In this document: positions 55,559-64,000 of the stretch, in pieces
How the letters are laid out: every line of letters starts with the position of its first letter
Numbering within the stretch: position 1 is the first letter of the stretch
Assembly (NCBI RefSeq): GCF_905171775.1
Contig: NC_053491.1
Coordinates: 133,724,483 to 133,788,482, forward strand
DNA from: Rana temporaria
Lineage: Eukaryota; Chordata; Amphibia; Anura; Ranidae
Direction: 5' to 3'
DNA: 64,000 bases
Made by a program: the position numbers and the translations under genes
Notes under the pieces: model-generated
Seen by the model: only the letters and a program-made list of their open reading frames with translations
The model's database searches: none
What the model was told of the DNA's origin: nothing

Positions 55559-56022
55559 TTGAAGAGGAAGTAAACCTCGCCAGTTTTTCTTATTTTGAAA
55601 GAGGAAGTAAACCTCGCCAGTTTTTCTTATTTTGAAAGAAAACCCTGCAAAGTAAAGGCATAATGAAACACTTACCTTAGAATGAAACCCTGCACCGCCA
55701 CACTGTGAGCTCTTACAGATGCTTCCATCTTCACCCAGTCTTCCTTCTAGGTTCACGTCCTCCAGCCGTCTGATTGCCCGCAACTCCACGCATACAGGAG
55801 TCATGGATCACGGCACGGAGCTCTGAAGGGACAGCACAAGTTTACCTTCAGAGCTCATGCGCCAGTGACATCACTGGCTCCATAAAGTGTGCATATCTCC
55901 TAAACCATGAAAGTTTGGGAGATATTCATAGTACCTACAGGTAACCCTTATTATAGACTTACGTATTATTATAGGCTTACCTGTAGGTACAAGTCTACAG
56001 AATGGCTTTACTTCCTCTTCAA
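55559..56022. mobile_element. MITE with TTGAAGAGGAAGTAAA ends
   Basis: TTGAAGAGGAAGTAAACC at the left and GGCTTTACTTCCTCTTCAA at the right. A direct duplication of about 42 bp follows the left end (GAGGAAGTAAACCTCGCCAG twice, from 55564 and 55600). Inner hairpins: CCAGTGACATCACTGG (55862) and CTACAGGTAA.../TTACCTGTAG (55936-55986). A diverged relative lies at 24290-24440. Confidence 0.75.
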
Positions 56023-56667
56023 ATAAATGTTTCACCATGAGTGACCACATTTTAAGGTAGGTCAAAATGTGCTTTATCTGGATAGACCTGATGAATCCTG
56101 GGTTTGCAACTCTTCACTTAGAGACTGCCTCTGGCATAAGCTGGGGATGTGGAAAACAGACTCCACCAGGGACACAAAGAAGAGTTTATGGTGTAGTATG
56201 TTTTTTTAAAAAAAGTTTAAAATTAAAATCATAGGTTGCACTCACATGTGACTGTGCCAATCACGGCACTAAGGTGTCTACAGCATGTGTGGAATTGTGG
56301 ATAGGTATACCAGGCTCATAGCGGTGTGCATTGGTGTCAGTGAGAATCATTGGTTTTCAGTAGAACATGCTGTGTTCATTGTGTTGCTTACCTATCTAGG
56401 CTTTGCATCCCATGTTACTGGCTCCCTCTGCCAGAACTATAGTACTTATCAGACAGGAGATGAATTTGCCAGACAGAGCAGCAAAAGGAGCCACTGTTGG
56501 GGGCTGGGGTGAGCATTCTGTCAGTTTCTGAACAGAAACACCAGCTTTTATTTAGCCAGAAAAATCAGAACAGCAAAGCTACTTCCCATGCAAGGGATTA
56601 TGTCTAGCAGAACTCTAAACTGAAAATACAAATGTCCTTTAGAGCCCAACTCTGGACATAGAGTTGC
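56023..56667. other. Unassigned DNA
   Basis: No feature recognised. Confidence 0.35.
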
Positions 56668-56830
56668 CAAATCACATCGGAATTCCGACGGAATTCCATC
56701 TGAAAAAAATAGAACATGTTCTATAGCTAAACTCCGATGGAATTCATCGGAATTTTCGATGAAAAAACTCAGATGGGGCTACACACGATCGGAAGATGTC
56801 TATCGTAAATTCCGATCGTGTGTACGGGGC
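56668..56830. mobile_element. Fragment of short GTACACACGA-related MITE
   Basis: Right end CCGATCGTGTGTACGGGGC is clear; left end lacks the GTACAC terminus and starts within CACATCGGAATTCCGACGG. Same subfamily as 52366. Confidence 0.7.
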
Positions 56831-57537
56831 ATAAGGGGTATCAGAGGAGTATGTATTACTTACCTTCTCCTTGCTCCAGAAGGCTCCCTTGACCAGTGCC
56901 TCCTATCCACACAGCCTCCTCTGTATGCTGCTCCTGGCTGGGACCACTGCTCCCAACTGCAGGTTATTAGCCCTGCATTGTCTGATATGATGCAGAGATT
57001 CTGCCCACAGACCAGAGCTTTGAGGAGAAGAGAATTGTTGGAGCAGGGGAGTAAGTTAAGTAAGGAAGCCTGTGATTCCACGTACAGACAGGCTTCTTCA
57101 CACATACAACAGTCTTTGCACATTAACATACAAGGAGCACACTTTCTCTGAGTGGGCTTCAGAGCTCTGAATCCACAGAAACATGGACTGATGTCAAAGA
57201 CAATCTTCTTTGGTGGCCATTTAGCTCAACAAGTACCATACCCTAGGCTGTCTGAGTCAGTTCATTAAAATATATTGACATTTGCTTCTTCAAATGTCTG
57301 GTGATCACCAAATCTCCTACATCATTAGCCTGTCAAGAAATCCCATTCTAACAATGGAAAAAAACTGCTAATTATAATTTGATTGAATGGAGTGTGAGGG
57401 TTTTGGAAGGTGGTATGCCCTTTACATGTATGCCCTTTACATGACAATACTAAAAAAGGGATGTATGCCCTGTATGCCCTTTCCTTATTGGGATATGTTT
57501 TGTTTCACTAAGACTCCCTTCCAACTGTAAACATATA
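56831..57537. other. Unassigned DNA
   Basis: 57400-57480 has ATGCCCTTTACATG and GTATGCCCT repeated a few times. The two antiparallel frames at 56759-57151 and 56860-57129 show no motif. Confidence 0.35.
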
Positions 57538-58197
57538 GGGCCAGATTCACATACCTTTGCGGTGGCAAAACGTATCCCGTTTACGTTACACCGCCGCAAG
57601 TTTTCAGCGTAAGTGCTTGATTGCCTGTAAACTTGCGGCGGCATAGCGTAAAGCCGTCCGGCGCAAGCCCGTGCCAAACGTACTGCGCATGCTCCGTTTT
57701 GAAATTTCCCGCCGTGCTTTGCGCGAAATGACGTCGCCCCGACGTAATGTTTTAAACAGCGACGTGCGTTACGTCCTTTCGTATTCCTGGATGACTTACG
57801 CAAAAAAAAAATGAAATTCGACGCGGGAACGACGGCCATACTTTAACATGGGCTGTCTATTTTTACACCACCTAAATAGCAGCCGTAACTTTGCGGCGGG
57901 AAAAGCCGACTAGCCACGATGTAAGAGAATGCGACGAACGCGTGTATCTTTGTGGATCGCCGTAAACAGCTAATTTGCATACCCGACGTGGAAAACTACG
58001 CAAACTCCACCCAGCGGGCGCCAAAGTATTGCATCCTAAGATCCGAAGGCGTACGAAGCCGTACGCCTGTCGGATCTTAGCCAAATGCCGTCGTATCTTA
58101 GTTTGTGAATACAAAATAAAGATACGACGCAGCAAATTTGAAAGTAGGCCGGTGTATCAGCAGATACTCCGGCGTACTTTTTCTGTGAATCTGGCCC
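57538..58197. mobile_element. GGGCCAGATTCA-family MITE
   Basis: GGGCCAGATTCACATACC and TTTTCTGTGAATCTGGCCC; flanks ATA and ACA. Internal blocks such as GATCCGAAGGCGTACG and CGCAAACTCCACCCAGCGGG match the 45963 copy in inverse orientation. Confidence 0.83.
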
Positions 58198-58914
58198 ACA
58201 GTTTGTTGAATGTAATTTATAATATATATTGTATATTAAAAATGATTCTTAGTATTTCCCTTAATTGTCATAATAATTTCAGCTTTTAAGTTTATAAGCA
58301 GGAATCTGTTATTTTGTCTCTGATTCATTGTATTTCCCCCAATGTGCAGTATAATAATAACTCCCCTGAGGAATTTCTCAGTCATTGCAGATGGATAATG
58401 CAACCTCCTAAAGCTATATGCATTGTAAATTCAAGTCTCTACCAATCTTTAACCTCTTCATCTTGGCATTCACATTGTATATTTACATTGAAACCTCTAG
58501 CAAGAAATATTAATTTCTTCTGTTAGGGAAGAATTCATGAAAACCCCAGTGGGTTTACTTTACAAAATTAATAATAAAGCATGCTTTTGTAAAGACAAGC
58601 TTTTGAATACTGATAGTGTACTTTATTCCCTTCAAAATAGATGTTGGCAAATCTTTCAATATTGTGAAATATTAATTACTGGGATTATTCCTTATTATAT
58701 GTATCTAAGTCCAATTACCTTAATTAGAATAATGTGGCCAGCCTTATGCAAGATTCTTGTAGACTTTTGTGTTACTCTGCCTGAAGGAATGACAACCATG
58801 CCATTAATATCCCACTGACTAGAAAAATGCTATGCATAGCATTCTACTAACATATACTGTAAGTTGTAAAACCCAACTGAACTTTCAGTTTAAATCTGTT
58901 GAACCTTGTACTGC
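58198..58914. other. Unassigned AT-rich DNA
   Basis: No gene or repeat recognised; a 93-codon frame at 58537-58818 has no motif and no codon signature. Confidence 0.4.
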
Positions 58915-59240
58915 TCACGCTATAGCCGAATGACGACTACCTTGCGGGCCTTAATTGCCGGGAGGTCATCATATGACGTCTTCCTGTGCATGAGCTGCCT
59001 GCATGCCACCTGTGGGCCACACGTGGTGCGCTGTGCCGATCCTATGAGACTCGGCTGATCACAGATCAGAGTAAGGGGCTGATCCTGGCTTCTTACCAAT
59101 GACAGCTGATCATGTGATGTAAACAGAAGATCGGTAAAGAGACACCTATCAATGCCCATCAGTGCCACCTATCATTGTCACCTACTAGTGCCTACCAGTG
59201 CCACCCATCTGTGATCATCAGTGATCATTGGAGTTCATGT
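58915..59240. mobile_element. Repeat fragment with GTCATATGACG-type words
   Basis: ACGCTATAGCCGAATGACGA start and GGTCATCATATGACGTC resemble the left part of the piggyBac-like element at 14562. Followed by short imperfect CACCTATCA/CAGTGCC units (59145-59210). No right end. Confidence 0.4.
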
Positions 59241-59333
59241 CCTAATAAATCAAGAGCCCCTAAATCTGAAAGGCTTTCACACAAGGGATGGATGAGGCAT
59301 TATGTTATGATAACATCATAACTTAGACACTGA

Positions 59334-59614
59334 GGCCTCGTACACACGACAGAGTTTCTCGGCAGAATTCACCGAGAAACTCGGTCAAAACCCGGATTCT
59401 GCCGAGAAACTCTGTCGTCTGTACAGTTTTGGCTCGATGGAGCCGCCGAGGAACTCGACGAGAAAATAGAGAACATGTTCTCTATTTTCTCGTTGTCCTC
59501 GTTGTTCTATGGGAGAAGGCGGCCCGCCGAGCTCCTCGGCGGCTTCATCCCAAAACTCGACGAGGAACTCGACGTGCCAAGCACGTCGAGTTCCTCTGTC
59601 GTGTGTACGGGGCC
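59334..59614. mobile_element. GTACACACGA-family MITE, TGA target duplication
   Basis: GGCCTCGTACACACGACAGA and TCTGTCGTGTGTACGGGGCC are inverse; TGA on both sides (59331-59333, 59615-59617). The inside folds on ACTCGACGAG and GAGAACATGTTCTC. Confidence 0.87.
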
Positions 59615-59871
59615 TGAGGCTCTTTATACATTTTTGGGACCACACTTTTAAAGCCATAGGAGAAGCTTGGGTCCAAAAAAACTTTACAACCACCCACTGG
59701 GCCCCCTGTCAGTGAGTAACATAGTAGAAACTCCACCCCCTTTTTTTATTCCCCTACACCCCAACCCTATTATAACATGTTCTCTAATCTGGGTAGTATG
59801 TACCAAAACTACAGTCCCTCCTTCTCTTGTTTCTTACCTGGAACCTACAAAGTCCAGGAGAGACACAGTAA

Positions 59872-60214
59872 TGCCTCGTACACGCGTACGGGTTTCCCGA
59901 CAGACATTTTACCACTGGGAAAACCGAGGGGAAAGCCGAGAACCTGTTCGGCAGCTTTTTACCCCTACACACGACCGATTTTCCTGGCAGGAAAACTGCC
60001 ATGAGAGCTTTGGCAGGGACTCCCTGTCGTGTGTATGCTCCATCGCAGTGTTTCCCATAGGAAAACTGCTGGGAAAATGACTTTTTCTGCCCGGATTCCA
60101 GGCGGTTTTCCTGTTGGGAAAACTGCCATGGAGCATACACATGGCCAGTTTTCCCGGCCAAAAGCTGTCATGGCAGTTTTCCCGACAGGAAAACTAGTCG
60201 TGTGTACGAGACAT
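59872..60214. mobile_element. GTACACACGA-related MITE
   Basis: AATGCCTCGTACACGCG and CTAGTCGTGTGTACGAGACATT; inner repeats of TTTTCCCGGCCAAAAGC and GGAAAACTGCCATG in both orientations (59990-60190). Confidence 0.75.
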
Positions 60215-61220
60215 TACTGGATACATCTGTATTTTCACTTCTTTACCCACAACCTCCTCGAGAACCATATGCGTGCGCAGGGGGTGTGCCAGGTGTGCTG
60301 GAGATGTTTCTTGATAGATAGTGGGGAAAGTAGCTAGTGAATATGTAATTTGCTGTACCTTTCCTGTTCTAAATTAACACAGTGCTCACTGTGTTTACTA
60401 TGCCTCGATTTGTGAATGAACACTAAGCCACTCGGCAAAGAGCACTTCCCATTCATTCACTGCCCAGTGCAGCTGAGGGTGCAGCGAAAGGCATGTGTGT
60501 TTAAGCTTTGGGGTGCACACCCTAATGTATAGGCTGTCCACATCTATGTCGAGAACCATAGTAGATCATACTTCGACACTGACATGTATACGGATAAGAC
60601 CAGCTCACTACCAGAGAATTAAGAAGACATGTGAGTTATCAAATAGTAGAGCTTTCCTTATCCTTCTCCCAACTAAGGTAGCCTCCTTTGTTCTCCTGGA
60701 TCCTGTTTTATCAATGTTAATGATGTGCCCATGTTTGTTTCTAATTGGCTGTATAGGGCTAATCTTGTTCATAAGTTGTACCTATACAAAGTGTCCAATA
60801 TCCTAATGTATAACCATTGTTCACACTCACTGTATATCATACTTATCTAGAATAAAAATGTCTTTAAAAAAAACAAAAAAAAACATAGCAGCCAGGTGGT
60901 CAGCTGTTGCTAAACTTACCTTGAGTATGTCCTTGCTTTAAGTATATTGAAGTTGTTATCTAAAGAGACACTATCAAAAAAGAAAAGGGAGAAACAGAGA
61001 AAGAATAGTAATATTGTGCTTTATTTAAATATTTGTACTTTTACAATTTTCAGTACTGCATTCTGGATATGTGAATGCATTTTAAATTTCAAATTATGAA
61101 CATTTGTTCCTGATCCTCTTTTCGCCCTACATAACTGAATGGTGGAAGTTATCATACAGTAATTAAAGTGTGTGTCCAGCAAAAAACTTTTTTCTTAAGT
61201 TTTGAATAGAGTGGGGAATG
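60215..61220. other. Unassigned DNA
   Basis: No family recognised; a frame at 60495-60806 (103 codons) has no recognisable domain. Confidence 0.35.
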
Positions 61221-61238
61221 ATTAAAGTGGATATAAAC

Positions 61239-61329
<91 letters not shown>

Positions 61330-61884
61330 ATGTCACAATGTAGAGAATACAATTTCCTATCACCTGTGCCTAGTCTTGACACACAGAGTTAATCCAGCGC
61401 TGAGCAATCCTCTTTTTATTGTTCAGTGAAATAAAACAGACTTCCAGATAAAGACCAAAGTCCTTGCTTGAGTGACAGGTTATTTACATATCTCGTGCAC
61501 TAGCTTGCAGACATGCAAAGCTTCTTGTCTATGTATATTCTGATGGCTGTTTACACTGAATTGTGGATCACCCCATGTTTTGAAAACATTTAATCAAAGC
61601 ACAGGAAAGACAGCCAATCCTGGGAGAGCTGGACAGGAGAGGAGGAGAGGGGAGGGGGATGTGAATTGTGCACTTTACAGAAGCTGTGCATGTCTGCAAG
61701 CTAGTGCACGAGATATGTGAATAACCTGTCACTCAAGCAAGGGCTTTGGTCTTTATCTGGAAGTCTGTTTTATTTCACTAAACAATAAAAAGAGAATTGC
61801 TCAGCGCTGGATTAACTCTGTGTGGCAAGACTGGGCACAGATGATAGGAAATCTTATTCTCTTCATTGTTACATCCACTTTAAT
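61221..61884. mobile_element. Fold-back T2-like element with 200-bp arms
   Basis: ATTAAAGTGGATATAAACCC at the left and GTTACATCCACTTTAAT at the right. Beyond the AT run, 61327-61530 pairs with 61680-61870 over about 200 bp (for example TCTCGTGCACTAGCTTGCAG and its inverse; AGCGCTGAGCAAT and ATTGCTCAGCGCT). TTAA at both ends. No gene. Confidence 0.85.
61241..61325. repeat. Microsatellite (AT)n, about 42 units
   Basis: Pure AT dinucleotide run just inside the left end of the fold-back element. Confidence 0.97.
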
Positions 61885-62934
61885 GCAACTGACAAACTTT
61901 TATTGCTATCCAAGGCTTCATTAAACTCATTTTTATTCATTTTCACAGTAAAAAAAAATCCAGACAGGAAAAATACCATGTAGCAACACAGGCATAAAAC
62001 AAAGACAATAAAAAAAAAAAAAAACATTTTTAAGTGTTTATCATGCTACTGGAAATTTACCATCACTTCTAATCTGGTAAAACCAATGCCACCAAGAAAT
62101 GACACAAGGGAAAATCTATCTTATAGAGCCTTGAATAACATTAAAGCTGCTTGTGTTTTTGAACTGTTCCCACTTTTTCCCTGCACTGCAGTATCCCCAA
62201 TGTGTTTGTGTGACCTGCATTATTCTGAATTGGACTGTAAATTGTAATAAATTGCACAAAGCTGCCAGTTTGGCATGAAATTAATCTGTGTATATAGAGA
62301 ACCCCTGTATTAAAAATCTTATATTGGCTAGTAACATCTTAATAACCTTGATTACATTCATAGCAGTAACAAGCGGTATGTTTTAGTCTTTGCTTTGCTA
62401 ATACAGGATTACAACGATAAAGATGGAACAAACTGGCCCTCTAGTGGTTAGCTGTAATAATACATCAGCTCATTTTCTAACTTTACACCCAGTATGAAAT
62501 ATTTATCACCAAGTACTTTTATTTATTTATTTTTTGCTTGGGTGTGCTGTGGGGACAGCATTGAAATGTTAAAAAAAAAAAATGCCTGAGATTTAAACAT
62601 ATAATTAGCTAAACTACATTTAATCCATTTAACCAAACAATATGCTAGGATTGCATATGACTTTTTTTATGAACTTGAATTATACCACAGGTCATTTGAT
62701 GGTTTAAGAGAACTAAAAAACTGATGTTCAACTTACAAAAGAGCAATATGGTATCCATAGCACTTCCTTCTGGTCAACCTCTTCTTTCTGTAATGTACAT
62801 AGGCAGATAGAATGTGACTGGTTGCAGAAGAACTAACTTTTCAGGTTTTCTAATCAAATTCCTTGTTTTCTGCCTGGTGTTACTAACTATTATTTAATTT
62901 ATTACAGGTTATTATACAGGGATATACAATATAT
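61885..62934. other. Unassigned AT-rich DNA
   Basis: Several A runs; no gene or repeat family recognised. Confidence 0.4.
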
Positions 62935-63190
62935 GTAGTGCTTTACATACTGATTAGTCCCTGTCCTCAAGGAGCCTACAATCTAAGGTTCCTGTTTCAC
63001 ATGTTTAGACACATACACAAATACTAGGTCCAATTTAGACAGGAGCCAAGTAACGTACCAGCATGTCTTTGAAGTGTGAGAGGCAATCCTTACAAGCACA
63101 GGGAGAACATGCATACCCCATGCCGATAGTTTTATCACTTATAATTAAAGTCAGGAATCCCAGTGCTGCAAGACAGAAGTGCTTACCACC
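62935..63190. repeat. Old interspersed repeat
   Basis: CCTGTCCTCAAGGAGCCTAC, CAATTTAGACAGGAGCCAAG, ACCAGCATGTCTTTGAAGTG and AGGGAGAACATGCATACC match a text pattern common in ancient vertebrate interspersed repeats. I cannot name the class with certainty. Confidence 0.45.
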
Positions 63191-63284
63191 AACCTACTAT
63201 TACTACAGTGTTATTCCTGTATACATGTTATATGCAAGACTAACAATTAAATGTTATTTTCATTACTCCATGTGCCAGAAGGAC

Positions 63285-63898
63285 TAAAATTATACTGGCA
63301 TTCAGACCATACTCTTTGAGAGAAAATGATGTCAAAATTTGTAGGATCCCTTCTATATTCCTTATATTAGATGCAGAACAGGCATTTGATCTGATGCATT
63401 GGGGATACCTACATGTAACCCTACTCACATTCATTCTATAAGGGTTTGTGTACTTGACCATATCAGCCCTTTATACCAAGCTCTCGGCCCAAGTCTATAA
63501 ATCCAGTGAGTTATCAGACCAATTTGCCATCACTAACGACACATGCCAGGGTTTTCTGCTTTCCCCATTGATCTTTTATTTAATGATGGAACCCCTGGTG
63601 ATGGCAATTAGACTTAACACCTGTATTTCAGGAATTGACATTACTATTTATACGCACAAGATATGGCTGTTTGCCGATGATGTCATGCTTACCTTAACTA
63701 ACTTGGCTCCTTCCCTGAGCTTAGTGCAAAATGTAATTGATGTATTTAGACAGGTATAAAGTGAATGTGACCAAATCTTTAGTATTGCCCATTGGAGTGG
63801 ACCATTATATATCTGAAAATGATTTTTGTTATACATCGGATTGTATATATATTTCCTACTTAGGCATTAATCTCACCTCATCCTCCTCTAAGATGTAA
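63285..63898 (+). pseudogene. L1-type LINE reverse transcriptase fragment
   Basis: Frame of 63367 onwards: LDAEQAFDLMHWGYL (RT motif with the first Asp, 63367-63411), a stop TAA near 63439, then ALYTKLSAQVYKSSELSDQF, DTCQGFLLSPLIFYLMMEPL and the active-site FADD at 63670-63681, followed by a stop at 63757-63759. The next block (VTKSLVLPIG, then ISYLGINLTSS) lies in other phases. The order of motifs is that of L1-clade RTs (Tx1 or related). At least one nonsense codon and one frameshift: dead copy. It is interrupted at 63899 by a short-TIR element. Confidence 0.85.
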
Positions 63899-64000
63899 GG
63901 GCCAGATTCTCGTACCTGCGGCGCAGCGTAACCCGTTTACGTTACACCGCCGCAAGTTTTCAGTCTAAGTGCCCGATCCAAAAAGCACTTACCTGGAAAC
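63899..64000. mobile_element. GGGCCAGATTC-family MITE, runs off the window
   Basis: GGGCCAGATTCTCGTACCTG followed by ACGTTACACCGCCGCAAG, as in the other family members at 45963 and 57538. Only the left 102 bp are visible. Confidence 0.8.

Noticed and set aside
57450..57839. 129-codon minus-strand frame across the start of the 57538 MITE
   Set aside because: Overlaps a non-autonomous element border; no domain.
41181..58135. Similar predicted proteins with RRVCKLA...GDP in frames at 41181, 46075 and 57872
   Set aside because: Similarity is explained by DNA conservation among copies of one MITE family, on either strand and without a start shared by all.
61152..61382. Frames rich in Ile-Tyr over the AT run
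   Set aside because: Translation of a dinucleotide repeat.

Overview
This window is repeat-dense, AT-rich vertebrate DNA with no bacterial features and no host gene that I can recognise. The repertoire points to an anuran with a large genome, most likely a ranid-type frog: a DIRS-class tyrosine-recombinase retroelement, a Ty3/Gypsy element, Tc1 elements, TTAA-flanked (piggyBac-like and T2-like) non-autonomous elements, and many copies of short-TIR elements ending in GTACACACGA. The species is an inference from repeat style, not from a gene.

Layout. 1-4349: 3' part of a decayed DIRS-like element (gag-like ORF with a stop, frameshifted RT/RNase H, intact tyrosine recombinase, complementary 3' repeats). 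5455-6310: Tc1 remnant folded into a head-to-head inverted duplication. 6671-27660: a patchwork of non-autonomous DNA transposons (Harbinger-like, hAT-like, piggyBac-like, T2-like), a 179-bp tandem array, microsatellites, and a LINE 3' end at about 23.2-23.6 kb.

27667-36046 is the centrepiece: a complete minus-strand Ty3/Gypsy LTR retrotransposon. It has two 1110-bp LTRs in which I found no difference, a 4-bp target duplication (CATA), an 18-nt primer binding site matching the tRNA-Pro type, and one uninterrupted 2028-codon Gag-Pro-Pol frame with all catalytic motifs. It looks very young and possibly still mobile.

36.7-64 kb: more non-autonomous elements, several nested so that the host element shows the empty site (42165-42428 inside a Tc1 element; 44541-45271 inside a piggyBac-like element; 20271-20719 inside a hAT-like element). 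At 47302-49283 there is a nearly 2-kb perfect-looking hairpin with arms of about 0.8 kb around a 400-bp purine-rich loop carrying a TATA-like box. The window ends in a broken L1-type reverse transcriptase (63.3-63.9 kb) cut by another short-TIR element. The remaining stretches are anonymous intergenic or intronic DNA.

The genes do not form a host pathway. The logic of the window is transposon biology: autonomous elements (DIRS, Gypsy, Tc1, LINEs), mostly dead except for the Gypsy copy, among many non-autonomous DNA elements whose transposase sources are not in the window.
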